From the NCBI RefSeq assembly GCF_964204645.1, contig NC_134027.1, forward strand, positions 7,242,485 to 7,306,484: 64,000 bases of DNA. Reading direction: 5' to 3'. This document shows positions 16,201-30,849 of the stretch, piece after piece. Position numbers and translations under genes: made by a program. The notes under the pieces were generated by a model, which saw only the letters and a list, made by a program, of their open reading frames with translations, was not told the origin of the DNA and did no database searches. The DNA is from Tubulanus polymorphus (Eukaryota; Nemertea; Palaeonemertea; Tubulaniformes; Tubulanidae). Each line of letters starts with the position of its first letter. Position 1 is the first letter of the stretch.

Positions 16201-19200
16201 GGAACATCGAGGAACGTTTCAGCACCAGTGCCCACCTTGGTTCGGGCAGCGATAAATACGCGATATGTCTGTTCAGGTCGCAGTCCCGATATCCTTCCGG
16301 TAAGAATATTTGGGTCATTGATATTGTCTGCCAACTCCCGATATTCAACATCGAGTCCATTAACTGTGAAGAGGGAATGTTTACAACTGATGTGACATAT
16401 ACATTCTTTGATTTATAATCATCACTTATATATACCGGTAATATGTTATTTACCTTTTTGGTAATAAAGACTGTATCCAATTAAAATACCATTAGGTTCT
16501 TCGGGTTTATTCCATTTGAATGTCAACGTGTTAGCATTTCTACTAAGAGACTGGAATCCAATGACCGGACCAGGCTCTAAAATACATTACGTCAATCATT
16601 AATATAATAGGACTGCATTATTTGAACAAATTACTCACTGTAATTGTTGTACTCACTGGCGCGATCAGAAACATAGAAGATTTGAAGTGAAAGGATATGG
16701 CATGGATTACTTGGCTTTTAGATGGAAAAAATCTTATGTAAATACTTACTTCCTTCTTTTGTTTCGACAGTAACGGGATCAGATGGTGGACCAGTATAAC
16801 GCTTGTTTCTCACCATGACGGTCACAATAACTGTGGAATACGGCGGCAAATCTTCAATGATTCTTTCCTCTAGGTTTGAGTCAACTGCTCGTTTGTTACG
16901 TCCGCTGAATGACTGTGGTTTGTTGATTATGATGTCTGTGTAGCGTTTATCAGCTGGATCACTTTGTCTATAATACTGGACCTTTAGATCAAAAAAACAT
17001 TCAATCTGCAATGAATAACTAACTAAAAATGTCTACTAAATGATCGCTGTTTTGCTATAACTACCTCCAATCAAAAGAATCTAACGTGGAGTGGGATGAG
17101 GATTTCAAAACTAGGAAATTCATAATACCGGTAATCTATGTACTGTATGTCATTTTCAAACTCACCCTATAACCAACAAAAAATCCTTTGACTTTATCCG
17201 GACTCGGGTCGACCTTGTTCCATATGAATTTAGCCTTTCGGTCAGTGACCGGAAAAGAGAGGTCAAGTCTGAAATTCTGTACTTTTTCCGAGGGCTCTAA
17301 AAAAAGTAATTACATAGAACATTAAACAAGGGCTAGACCTTTTGATGTTGAATCATGTCAGTAACACATTTAGCACATACCATCTTCACCAGAAAATCCA
17401 ATCACAATAGGAGGAGTGACTCGACTTTGACCTCTTGAATTACCAGCTCGAACTGTTATTTCAAATTTTGTATACGTGGGCAAATTATCGACAACATAAC
17501 GACCTTTATTCAGCATGTCCGTCACTTTAACTATCCTTTCCAGGTTTTCGTTATTGTTGTTTAGGGCTGGATCACACTTTTCAAGGTTATCTATACATTT
17601 CCATTCTACTTCATAGTAAAATCCAACACCATTTCGATCGATCATAGGCATAGGCTAGAAAAAATTTATGACACTTGAACAATTCCATAAAGCCTAAATA
17701 ATATATACTTGTACTTTCATCATTTTCTTATGACAAATTTCAGATTGAAAATAATACTTACAGACCACATGATGATCATATTGCGCGGCTGGTCACCCTC
17801 GCCCCGTACAAACTTCGGGTTCTGATCCGGTACATCTTCCAGCGTTCGACACGTTTTTGAACTATGTTTACTCGGAGGACTTGGTCCGATACGGTTCTTA
17901 GCGATAACACGGAACGTATAGTTAGCGAATGGTGACAGCTGCACCAACATCTCAGTCCTCTGATTACCCTCAGGAGTGTTATAATCAGGATTGTTTGCTG
18001 GTGACATCGTCGTCCACTGGTCTGGCGTGAATGTGGTATTGTATTGCACGATGTACTCCAGTATTGGAGCGTAATTATCACCATCCGGTTTCCATTTGAT
18101 CAACGCCTGGTTTTCCTTTTTATACGTCTGGCAATCGACGAAATCAACAATTGGTGGTCTTGGACGGTCTGAATATTAAATGATTAAGTTTAATACGCTA
18201 GTATCGGATAACTATGGTATACCCGGTAATAACTATGGTGTCCGCTCATTGAAAGTGTGCAGACCAATGCTTTGGAATGTTTTACCTGATAGTTATCAAT
18301 AAAATTCTAGAATAAGGCACCAAATATGGTAAACAATAATAATACTTCACACAAATTCAACCACAGCAACGGATTGTAATGAACTAGAACACTGCATGAT
18401 ACCTTGAACTGTAAGATAAGCTTTGGCCTCCACCGAATCTAAACCATTTGAAGCTACACAAGTGTAACGTCCAGTATCTGACACAATAGTTCCACTGATA
18501 GTCAGAGAATCATCCAGCGTATTCTTAAACACACGTTGAACCAACTGATAATTGATAAAATCATCATCTTTTTTCCAGTTCACTTGTAAATTTCCTATCT
18601 CTTCCGGATCAGTAGTAGCCGTGCAAACGAATTTCGCCTCTTCGCCAGCGATGATTTTAATATCCTGCGGTTTCGTTTGAATTGTAGTTCGTTCTGAAAA
18701 ATTGAAATTCAAATTGTGAAACAAAATTCGAAGTTATTCTATGATTTAACAGAGCATTATTACATTGAACAATAGAAGCACTTACGTCGCACTTGCACCA
18801 TTCCCCAATTAGACACTTTACCAAATTTATTTTTTGCTATACAAGTATAATTGCCAGCATCTGTTGCCACTACATTCTACAATGAAGAATCATTACCATA
18901 TAAGCTATAAGCAGAAATCATAAAATTTAATTTAAAGGATCCAACTGAATAGAGGACCTGCTTCTGACAACAACAAAAAACAAACTTAAGGTTTATATCT
19001 GACCTGTATCACTAGATCTCCACTAGACTGTACTAAATAGCGTCCACCAGTCAAGGGAGTACCTTCTTTAAACCACGAAACCTTCGCTTTAGGAGCTCCA
19101 AATGTTTGACATGTAATCGTTATTTCCTGGCCTTCTGCAACTTTGCTCTTTCTAGCCGGTGGCAGAGTGAAACTAGGAGGTTCAGCTTTAGAAACAGAAA

Positions 19201-22200
19201 ACGAAGAAGTGTTATCACCACAAAATTGACAATTACAATTATTTGATATTGATGCGGTTGACTTACCGAGTACGTTCAAGTATGCGTTGGCAAACACATA
19301 ACCATGATTATTGGATGCATTACACTGTAATACCTGCGCATCGGTCTTTGAAAGGTTAACATAGGTGATGTTATGACCTCTCACCAGTCTACGATTGTTT
19401 GGCGGCGATTCTGAAATCCAGAATTGAAAGCGTTAAAGATAACAATGAATTATCCCACAGGCACTTTGAATATAGGTTTAGATAATAGAAATAATGGCTC
19501 GTCATTGGCACTACCCATTGGCACTATTGGGAAATACCAAAATTCATCTCCAGGATTGCTGTGATGTCAGTTGTCCCGACTCCGGTGGGTGTTAGCTAAG
19601 TATTACAGAGATGGGATCCTGCCATTCTGTATAGTAAAGTTAGACTAAGGGTGCGCATTGGATCATGGGTACATGCATTTTGGATCTTGGGTAATTTCAT
19701 AGATGGTTTTAACGCCCATACAAGTGATGATTATCCCTAGAACTCAGTATTGAATAGGATATTCAAAATGATAACTTTTATGAAAGAGAATTTAAAGCCT
19801 TTATTGAGTTATGCTTGTCAATCATTGTTTATTGACAGTGAATACATACGGTTTATGGGAACTCCATTTATGAACCATTTTATAGTAGGTTGCGGGCGAC
19901 CACCAGCTCGACAAATAAACGATGCTGATTCAGTTTCAGCCATAATTTGATCACTTGGTTTTGTAATCCAAAATGGCGCCTCTGAAAACAATAAATACCG
20001 TAGAAAATATAGTTGCAATAACAGGATTTCTGTTAAGGTTATTTGAGTTATGGAGATGGAATGGAAGTCATGTTATGTAGACGGCACTGTAACAGGTTAA
20101 CATCAAAAGCAACACACCAACTTTATGACAACTTATGGTATTAGAGTTAATTTGTGTCTGAATCTTATTTGGTTTCGGTCACGCCTATGCCATTAATCAA
20201 GAGTGTGGAATGGTGGAAAATTGAGAACAATAAACACAAGGAAAATAATAGGGCTGTTTTAAAGCAGCAGAAACTCTAAATTGTAGCCATCCAGTCAATA
20301 CAGAATAATTCCATTGAATGCATACCTTCAACTTTAACTGTGTAAGAAAATGATTCTGGAACACTGCCCAGTTCATTTTGTCCACGACACTGGTATGTCC
20401 CAGAATCTTTCACTTTGATATGTCGGAAAATCATTTCCTGTCCGTAGCTTTCGTAGTAAACCTCTGGTTTGCCAGGCATCGTCCCATCCGTTTTGAACCA
20501 AGAAACCTTCGGGGTCGGTCTGTGGAGAAAATTTTGTTCCGGTTTCAGAGGCATCTTTGCTAAGGGTACTTATTAAGTAATTACTCTTAAGGGTTGAACC
20601 TATTGAAACATTAATTCAAAATGTTTGATGATATTTCAAGTCACTTACTGTCCGGAGAAGATACACTTGAGCTTAAAAGGTTTGCCAGCGACCGCTTTCC
20701 ATTCCGTACTGGGCGTTGTCCACAGACGTTTTGGAGTCGATCGTTCAGGTTCCGCTGTAATATGAAATAATGTTAATGAAAATTTTTTGTTCATCGACAT
20801 GCCCATGTGTCTACTTCACTGGCTTTTCACTCAAACAATAACATAACTTAAACGTAACAAATAACTTTCACGAATGAATATCTCAATAACACATGAACAT
20901 AGTCCTCTACAACTTACAGCCTTCGACGATAATTCTGCTGTCTGCTCCTTGCACGAAAGTACGTAGCACTGTATTATCTGCGACACAGACATATTTACTG
21001 CCATCGGGAAGTTGATCTGATTTTTTCACATTTGTAAAGTAAAGGGCGCCTACAAAAAACAAATGAGTAGTGACTTAACAATTGCCTAATCAATATATTC
21101 CAAATTCATTCAATATATAATATTATCTATTGAGAAAAATATCACATGAGTTCAACGAAATTTTTACTTATATTAAAAAAATAGATAAAATCTGGCAGAT
21201 TTGTAGTGGACGTTGTTCGAAGGCATACCTTCCTGATCCATTGTTACTCGGTTGTTTAAAATCAACTGTTTGAAGCCCGTCGTTTCAGATACGACAGCCC
21301 AGAACATGTCAGCTGGAGGGAAACTCTTCGGCGATGCGCACGGTATCGACAGAGCTTTACCGATCTGTACGCGATACGTCTTCAAACTTGTATCTTTAAA
21401 TGGCTGTAGCACTGTGGAATAGAAAAATCAATCAATCAATAGGCAACAAAAGATAATATCACCAGGTAACATCCATGAACAATCACCAAACACGTAGATT
21501 TTAATAGTAATATTTAGATACCAGGACTGGGTTTCATAAATGTCGAAGCAAAATAGTCCCTCAGAACATTTTGAAATTTATCAGTTATAACCATGGTTTC
21601 TTATTGTTACTATGGTGGTTGTTACCCAGATTGAGAATCTATTCCTAGGGATAACTTTGACACCAGTCTATGAAGCCGATCCCAAGAATACAATCATTAA
21701 TGAACATACCGGCTACAATAAGAATGGTTCGTAATGAGGCCGCTGTTCCGTATTCGTTCGTCGCGAAACACTGATATACACCTTCATCCATCTTCAATGG
21801 ACGGTTGAACACGATTGTACCGGAATCCGGCTGTTGCGTAAGACGACCTGCCAAACCATTCACATCAAACGGTTTGTTGTTTAGTCTCCATTCATATCTG
21901 AAATGAAGATTATAACGATCAAACGTCTATCGTCCGACAGGTAGAGCTTACGATTTTAGAAATATTCTATGCATGGCTTACCGAGGTTTCGGATCACCTA
22001 TAGCGACGCAGGGTAGTTCAACGCTTTCTCCTAAACGATACGCAATTACTTCTCGTGAACGACTCTTAATCTTCGGTGGGGTTGAAGCTTAAATGAAAAG
22101 TAAAATCCAAGAATATGTTAATTTTCATTTTCTGATTGGTTAAAGATATAGCTCTAACAAATTCTTACATTATGAATTTAAACGCAAGTACACCATCTTT

Positions 22201-25200
22201 AAGTGAACTGATATTCACGTGGCAATCAAAATGCTTAAACAACTGATGTGTTTAAGGTTTGTGATGTATATTGCTCTGTAAAGCCAAAATATACCGTACA
22301 TACCGTATTTACATCATATTTTCATGAGTTATTAGTAAAGAAGTTAGTTTTTCAACATATTTCATGACTACTATCTTTCGTTTCAATCTCTATTCCATAA
22401 TAACAAAGAAACAAAAAACAATCATTCAATATCAAGCCATCGGTTGCTGAACTCGTTTCTCAGGTTGATGTGAATGATGTTGTAGAATTTAACCAGGATT
22501 AAGAACTGAAAGGGTTAATACGAACGAATAACATCAATTTCAGACTAAATTCATTAGTTAGTCAGGAGATTCATTGAAGAGTTGTGCAAATTACATCTAA
22601 ATACATAGATAACGAACTTAGTGCATCAAAATGATAAATTTAAAAATTCAGGTAATCGACGTGTTTGCAACTACTTCGAATGTAATAGTGCTTTTACAGA
22701 TGAAGAGCAGGGATGGGAGGTGGTAATTATAGTCCAAACAACGATCATCATCAGTACATGAGCAATTTTCAAATAACTAGCCAGCAAAATAATGCTTACA
22801 GGGTGGCCACTAATGTTAGATTTGCTTTTTCTCGCAGTGGAGAAGAATTGGGCTGTAAAATTTGGTGTGTTCCCAGTCTCCACCGGTACAGGTTATCAAG
22901 TTCATTTGGTCTCCACGGGCACGGGCATAGCACATAATTTCTAGATGGTGCGACTTAATTCCATGGCCAAAAAATCGATAAGTTCTGTGCTAAAAAAATC
23001 ACCCTTGATTTCCACGGGTATTACTCTAAGTTTCGTAGTATCAGAAATTTCATTAATTCTCATTGAGCATGACAAATCAGCATGCAGGTCTCGTTATCGG
23101 AATTTTCATCTTGAACCAATGAATATTTATAAGTGAAACATTTAGAATTAACACATTTGAGAAATCGAACAAAGTTACTACCGGCACCTATTGTTGAATA
23201 AGAGGGAAATGAGCTTGCTGGTTACATGCATATCTATCAAAATCTCATACAAAAATTGAATGAATGATGATGGCTGAATTTTCTAACCAAATCCAATTAG
23301 CAGATTTTCAGTGATGATGAAATACTATGTAGGCCTACAAGATAACTTTTTCACTTCAGCAGACTGCCTGCTGTGCCGTATGTACTTTATAATAGTTCAT
23401 AAAAAAGTTCATTTTGATGGCAGAAACTGCTAGCTGATGAAAACTGAACGCAATATATATAGTTTTATAGTTTTTTACGCATATATCTTACACAGTCTAA
23501 ATATTCTGACACATAAAATAACTTTTGAACACGTGCTTCTGAAGTAATCATTCTCACTACACTAAGGGATAAACACACACCATTTTATATGAATATCAAA
23601 TTCTTATATATAATTCCAGGACACAAAACTCTTCATGCACTTTCATCTGGCTCACTCCAATCAAATGTTTCATGTCGCTAAATCAGAGCTAATGTTATTA
23701 GTACAGTAACAACTGACATACATAACTACTAAAATGATAACAGGAATAACCATCCACGAAAATACAAAATTGTGTTTTCAGTCCAATTGAGATAGGACAG
23801 TAGATAGATCGTCCACTTAGCATTATATCACGATGCATTTACAATCGAACCTGTTTAATCAGGATCATAACATGTACATAAAATATGATGTTTAATCCGG
23901 TTCAGACCCACCCAAAATGATCCGAACTAAGTGAGTTCTATAGTGTATAAGAAATACAGGAACAAATTTCAACAGTCGTGTTCAGGGGCCGGGGTAACTA
24001 TCGAGCATGTACCACGGCTCTCCCCCCAGATGTTTAGTGATCATTAAACCGGGCGTAGGTCGGCCTTGCAGCATGATGCGATCGTCACATTGCTTCACAA
24101 GTGGGGTGTTAGTGTCAACAACAGTGAGCGACTATTTTCTGTAGGTCGGTTGTGACTGAGGGAGCTAGCTGCGTCTCAGAAAGTAGAACACGTGCGACTC
24201 ATGATGACTAGCATCGCTGGTAGTCACAAACAATCAGCGGCAGTCAAAAAGGGAGCATAAGTCGGCGGGTCATTGCGAAGCGGTCATCACTGGCTGTCGC
24301 AGCGAGTCGCAAGGCTGACCTATGCCCACCTTGAAGAGATTCATATCACTAGATGAATGGGTTCCTATTTAAGGCATTAATCTTCAATCATTGAATCTGA
24401 AACGATTTACAGATTTTAATTTCATCCAGAAAATATATCGATTAGAGCCAAATACAAAATCCATTCATCAGCCGAAGTGAGAATGGTTACTAATGGCATC
24501 CCTGCAGATAGTACACAATCACTATCACTTGCCTCCTTTACCCTGTTCTCAATTGAGATACCAACAAGACTTATCAAATACGACCATGACCTTAACGTTA
24601 ATTAAATGAGCCCCCCTCCCCCCCCCCCCCGACAGAGCTCAAACGAGATAATACAATAACTTCCAAACACTATCAACAACCTTTATGTATGAGTTGCATT
24701 TGAAAATGGTAGCTATGGGTTTCATAAGTGCCCCACCCTATACAATGCATACATGATATAATGTTGGACACTGGACATAGAAAGATTGGGAGGAATTTGT
24801 GTGTAACAGTCATGCTGCCACTTACGGTCTGTATTATAATCCATTCTCCATTTCACTAACGAAAACCACAACAGTGAGTGTTTTTTTTTTCAAATAACAT
24901 TAAGTACACAGTGCAAAAACTATTTTCCAGGATATGAACATATATACTCCGGACATTGGTACATTTCCTATGGCATGAGAACAGATTTTTGTCTTTTCTT
25001 GACCATCGATGGTAAAAAATAGTCCGAGAAACTTAAAGGCAGGAACGTTTTTTTAAATTTTCTGTTTCACTTGTGCTTAATGCAAAAACACGTGAACAGT
25101 ATAAATTGACGTTTGCAATATTTGTCTTATTCGCTGGCAGCAATAAACACTAACCTGCTAATGTGGATGCTATTATAACAATGAGTGTCAGTCCACCCAA

Positions 25201-25224
25201 AGGGACTCGTCTCCAATTCGTCAT
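13237..25224 (-). CDS. Nrg: L1CAM-family neural cell adhesion molecule (neuroglian/NrCAM-like)
   Basis: A type I membrane adhesion protein of roughly 1,250 residues from about 22 coding exons. The signal-peptide exon is 25224-25155 (MTNWRR then LTLIVIIASTLA). Six Ig domains span about 22088-18403, each with its Cys pair (for example YQCFATNEYG, YQCRGQNELG, YTCIAKNKFG, YTCVASNGLD). Five FNIII domains span 18170-14600. A transmembrane segment (FIILLVLLALLIILVIVVCF) in exon 14754-14464 is followed by RNRGGKYPG, as in NrCAM. Cytoplasmic exons 14252-14167 and 13468-13237 carry SFIGQYGGKK, the ankyrin-binding FIGQY motif regulated by tyrosine phosphorylation, and end STFV, a class I PDZ ligand. FNIII-3 contains RNKR followed by Ala-Val, a furin-type site as in L1 and NrCAM. 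The family works in axon guidance, ankyrin-spectrin anchoring and septate junctions. Exon edges are approximate by a few bases. I see no frame break. Confidence 0.95.
16880..16900 (-). other. Predicted furin cleavage site in FNIII-3
   Basis: The exon 16981-16751 encodes SFSGRNKRAVDSN. The tetrabasic-type R-x-K-R lies in the loop of the third FNIII domain, the position where L1-family proteins are proteolytically processed. Processing here is inferred from the family. Confidence 0.6.
22090..25154 (-). other. First large intron of the adhesion gene, about 3 kb
   Basis: It separates the signal-peptide exon from the first Ig exon. It holds a fold-back element (24051-24327), a C-rich tract (24611-24630) and no exon I can recognise. 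Small open frames at 22671-22937 are on both strands and look incidental. Confidence 0.6.
24051..24327. mobile_element. 277-bp fold-back element with 19-bp terminal inverted repeats
   Basis: GGGCGTAGGTCGGCCTTGC (24051-24069) and GCAAGGCTGACCTATGCCC (24309-24327) are reverse complements at 17 of 19 positions. The interior is GC-richer than its surroundings and contains related CGATCGTC/TGTCGCAGCGAG-type pieces, suggesting a partly palindromic non-autonomous transposon. Confidence 0.65.
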
Positions 25225-28200
25225 TCTGTTTCACAACCTGTCAACTCTGAAAAATAAATCCATGAGGACTACACAACTACTTATGTTGAAAAAAGTATGA
25301 TCCAGAGGGTCGCTTAGAAGTAAAAATATCGGAACATTTGGAACTTATCAGTAATCATAGTAGGTAAGAGTGAACCTCAACTCGACAACTCGATGTGCCT
25401 GACATTTACGAGAAAAAGAAGTTGGCGAATATGTCACCGGGTTAAATCCACTGAGAGACAGAGTAGGGGATCGGCTGGAAATCTGTTAAATAACATACAA
25501 AATCCATCATCGGCTCAGACAAAACGCTAAAACACGAAGCCTAACTAACACAGCTGTTCAAATATAATTCAACGTTAATAGTAATACATACCATATATAA
25601 ATGTATAAATTCCTCGCGTAACCTGCTTCTAAATTCCCTAAAAAATACAAATAAATACAGAATTATCTTAAGGCAATCAAAACAATTATTTTGCCATTGT
25701 CCACAAAATGCATATCCCTGTAATAGCCTTGATAAAAGAAGCTAGACCTACATTAGTGAAGACGAAACAGATAAAAATCACGATGATAACGATAAATCAG
25801 ACATTTTTTGGTCACCATGTTGGACAGACACTAGACGGATGGACACACCTCGATTTAGTCTAGTAATACCCAATAAATGGCAGCACCGTTCATCGCTGAA
25901 TTATTTACACCCGATAAAACACAGCTATGCTTTATAGCAGAGTTTTCAAAACCAGCAGAGAGCACAGACTTCGTACATCAACAATTAATAAGCAAAATAG
26001 AGATTACTATTACTACAACGTAGAGATTACTACTAAAATGATTAATTGCAAAAAACTTTCCTTTTATATAAAGGGGTGGAGATTATTCAATGATGAGATT
26101 ATTCAACGACGAGATTATTTCATCATCAAATTTTGACAGCTCAAAACAACCAACGCCTTAATCTGTGACCGAAGCTGGAATTTTACATAACTCAACAGAT
26201 CACACAAAAAATTTGATCGATTCATTCAGGTTTTACCTGTTTTAAACAGCCATTTAATCCATTGATTCTAATTCAATGAATAATGCAAATACTCCTTAAA
26301 GATATGGATCTTTCTAAATAAATACCCAAACTAATCGTCACATTAATCCCAACAGTTCATCGCTCACAGACATTGTATCCTCAAAATCAGTTTAAAGACA
26401 GGTAGTTGATAATCCTTTGATAGACCAACGTAATTCGGTGAGACAAAAATCACACCACACTAGTTGAAATGAATTATTCACTAAAACCTGTTATCAACAT
26501 CATTTCACAATCACTACAATCTAATATAGTCCAATAGAAACCACAACAAAATGACGCAAATGAATGACTAAAACGTTAAGAAATGTGACACAAACGTTTC
26601 ACTGACAGTACGTCCGCTGTGCCTGCGCATCTGCAGGAAGTGAGTCTGCCGTTCACTAAATTTCACCCACGCTGTTAATACTATAGCAACCAATAATGAT
26701 TGAATGATGCTATCGCTCGACTACAACGTGTACGTCTCACCAGCAGGTAAACCGAGTACGCAACAATTTTCTGGGTTTATTGAGGGTCACGTAACAGGAT
26801 ACTGCGACAAGCGAGGATTCCAGCAGGTCCGCTAATGGCATTGGGTTATTGCGCTTCAACGGGAAACCGACAACAGTACTGTGGCAAGCGAGGATTCTGC
26901 CAGGATCGCTAGTAGTTACTGGTTTACCGCGCTTAAATTCCTTCTACACTTCATTTAGATTAGAGTCAAGTTTTCAAGTGACGTTTTGAGATTTGGAAGC
27001 CAAGAATCAAGTTCAAATTTCATCGAAAATGAAATAATTATGAATAGCCCAGAGTTTTATGGCACCACATTGAGAGTGCCGGTACCCCAATCACCTTCTT
27101 TGTACTGTGGGCCTATATTTTTTGTATATTTCATAAGGGGACGTTGTTAATACTCGGCATACTAGATTTGTTTGTAATATATTTGAAGTACCCAGCCAAA
27201 CCCATAATATTTATACATTTTAAAATTCTCCAACGAAATTAATGGACAATGAATCACAAAAATTTGACGTTATCAGCTTAAAAATCCCTGTGGTTCGGCG
27301 GGTATTTCACTATTTATACATAGCCTTACAAGTTATCTAACTGTAGGGGCCCAACTACGATAATCAATGATAAAAGCAGTCACTGAGTGTATATTGATTG
27401 ATGATTATGGTATGATCAATAAACTAGCACCAATGTAACCCAAAAAGATGGTTAGAACTTAAAATACGACATTAAGCAAAATTGAGTTGTCATTGAATTG
27501 CTATGTGTCTATAGCCTGCCATAACTGTAACTACCTCATAAGCACGCCTAATTGGTCAATTAGTTCTATAATGGATGATTACTTTATTGTTTTGCCCACA
27601 ACAAAGAATTATCCAAAACAACCAATCAATCATCAATTGTGAAAACGTGCGCATTTACCAAAAATGTTAAGCTTCATGATTTGAAAGGCAATAGGCCTAG
27701 GCCTAATGTAACGACAAGCACACTCAAACATGGTGAACGGATAATAAGATAAAAACCCACTAGTTTTTAGCTTACTAGGCCTAATGTGTTCTGGGCCACT
27801 GACCAATGCCAGTTGAAGGCCTACTACTTTTACTATACAGCAGCTAAATATCTAATGAAATAGGGAAGTGAAACCCAATCACAGTGCACAAAACAGAGAT
27901 TGGACTGATCAAGACAATGAAGTTATTTTTAGGACTTCACTTCAAGCCAACTTAAAGCCAACCTATACGGCTATATCTCACCCACCCAGACCCAGTACCC
28001 TTTTTCTGTTTAATTTCATCTGCATTCTTATTTTCGATTCACCAGAAAACAACTCACTATTTGTGACATTTCCTTTTCCACCCTTTGATCATTTCACACT
28101 AGAGATAGAGGCCTACTCTTTCTATTTAAATTCCCTAGCCTAGTTTAGTTAGTTTGTGAGATGAGACTAAAGGACTATTTACTCGACCTAAGCACTTACT

Positions 28201-30849
28201 ATTTTCCCTTCACTTCCTGATACTGTAGTTTTTGAGAAAAGCCACTAACAATTAAAACTGAATCTACCAAAGGCGGATCCGTATTTACGATATGCCTAAA
28301 TGAATCATAGAATCGAAAATGCAATGGCGGCGGCCATTTTGGATTTCCCGATGCTTGAATTGTAAATGTCAACATTTACGTTGACATTCTATTCGAACAG
28401 CGCGCTGTGATGAAAATAAGTTTACTGACCAGGCAACTAGATGATTTAACACATAAGAATTAACCTGTTCAGTTACACATTTCGTTTAAGCCTTACCGTT
28501 TTCTTAAATATCCGGTAATGAGTAGAAATATCTAATCCGAGGAAAGCCCTCTTCACACACCTTCAGTGGGAACTCTGTTGAGTGACGTCATTTGCCAATC
28601 AATCGTCCACGTGACCATAGCGTCCTCCAATCGCACCTGTGACAGCATAAAACCGTGTTCGAATCCTTGCGATCCAGGAAAAAAAATAGAAAATCTCGAT
28701 ACATGCAAATCCAAAAGAAAATCGGGACATAAAATATTTTCTGGCGAATTAATTTGGAAGTGGACTTAGCCATTGTGAGCACGCTATTTCTCCAATAATA
28801 CTAAAGCTTATATAACATTTCTGATAACTTGAACAATCAATTTCTTTTTTCACCATTCCATTAGGGTAAGAAAGCTTCGTCAGTGACAAAGTGAAACCAA
28901 TTAGGGAAAGATATCGAATATTTGGATCTGCGGAAAACCCACTCCTCTCCTCAATCTAATCGCTCTCCATTCTGTCCTATGCCATATCTTGGCCCTGCAC
29001 TAACTAAGAAAGGATTCGAGCAAGATTTCAGGATTTTTCACTAATTCATGTGACCCTTTCTTGAAAAAAGAAAGTGTACCTGTGCGATATCAGTATCCAC
29101 TCAGAATGAGGTTGCAAAATAGCGTTTACAAGAATAACGCCATATTCAGGCTGTCCACTTCCAATTTATTTTCCATAAATATTTTTCTGCAATAAATGCA
29201 CTGTGAATTTCCCGTTTTTATAAGTGGAGAAGATACACACTATCCGCGTAAGATGAATACGACAGAAATCCCACAATAATCTAGCCAAAGTCTTCAATTC
29301 TTCAATTGTAAATACATGTATATCTGAGCAACGTTTCAGCTCAAGACTATATTTAGCCATCATCAGGGGTACTCACACCTGTCACGGAAATGTCTCTTTG
29401 TATGCTGGTCCATCTGATCATCAAGTAAAAATATGAAATTTGGACTAGTAAACTTTCGTTTTAAAACATAATTTATTCAATAGCTGCTTTTTAATACATT
29501 TATGGCGGCAGTAACATCAGCTGATAGCAACATACATTAAACATTTAGTAGCAGTTTGGACAAAATGCTCATAGTGATCTCTGCAACATCTATGACATTA
29601 CCTATTTTGGTTGAACTGAGTACATCTCTATTTGACTGCAGTTCAAAATGAGACATTAGTTCATTTGATATCAACTTCATCTATACACATAAAATTTGAA
29701 TTTCTTTGAAAAAAATTAATGCAAAACCAATTTTGGACTATGGCCTGATACCACGAATGGATCCTGTAATTTGCAGAGAATTGCTGATATACAACTAGCA
29801 GATGACACTAGTGGGAATTTAAAAAAAAAATCAACATACTGAATACACAAAGATCTCATAAGTTTTAGAAATTTGTTGCCTGCATGAGCGAATTACTGCA
29901 GACTATGAGTCACTGCACTTGCTGCGACTCGGATCAACCGGATAACAGATCTTGATTCGACTTTGGTTTCCATATCGCCATAATTATCGCTATGAAAAGC
30001 ATCATATTAAATGGTCGTGCGATTGACTACTTTTTATGATGAAAGACAATTAACAGCGATTCAATATGTAATTCTATGATTTATCTGAAAATAATTCTGT
30101 TGAAACCATTATAAAAACTGACATCACATTGGAACATTTGAGGTGAGCCAATCACATCAATATTCTCATTGAAACGATTCATTTGAAAATAGAATAAGTG
30201 CAAATTCTATAAGTATGATGGTGGCCCACTCTAATCCAGGTAAACATTTGAGTTACTACCATTGTTTTTTGGCAGTTACTATGTATTATGAAACTCTTTA
30301 CAATATATATATTTATCATAAGCTAAAATATCAAAAGTTGATGTACACGTAGTAACTGCAATCATTCTAGTACATCTATTATCATTCTAGAATCTATTTC
30401 ATCTTAAACTCCCAACTGAATAACATTTACATCATTTTACTAGTAAGCACATTTCAACATAAGTTTATCTCAAATAACATAATTATTTAAACAATTTGAC
30501 TAGAGAAGATCTGAAAAGCAACCTTCAAACCTTGGAGCAATAATTTGATCACTGTCAAATGATTACTCCAAATTTGAACAGAAATGAAACAATTCATGCC
30601 ATGCTCATTCTAACCGATGCACAAACTAAGTTCTAATGCGAATTGTAATATTTAAGAATAAAACAACCTGCTTCACACCTTCATGTTAAACATTTCAAAA
30701 TTGAAATCTCGAGTCTGGTTGAATCTTCAATCAAAATGATAATTTGGATCCATATCATTTAGATATAATCAAACAATAAAGCAATTTTTCAACATGAAGA
30801 CGTGGCATGGATTTATTTATTGTAAACAAAATGCACAAACCACATGGCA
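25225..30849. other. 5' flank of the adhesion gene and spacer, no coding exon seen
   Basis: Probably contains 5'UTR exons and the promoter of the adhesion gene, but splice evidence alone cannot place them. Seen: an imperfect direct duplication of about 75 bp at about 26790-26940 (both copies carry GCGAGGATTC), a GGCGGCGGCCATTTTGG block at 28326-28342 that resembles a YY1-type promoter element, and a CTGATGAT/GAAAC motif on the minus strand at 29329-29366. Otherwise AT-rich and unassigned. Confidence 0.4.

Noticed and set aside
17776-18084. 102-codon frame in the first FNIII exon
   Set aside because: It is a shadow of the FNIII reading frame, which has the expected Trp and Tyr core residues.
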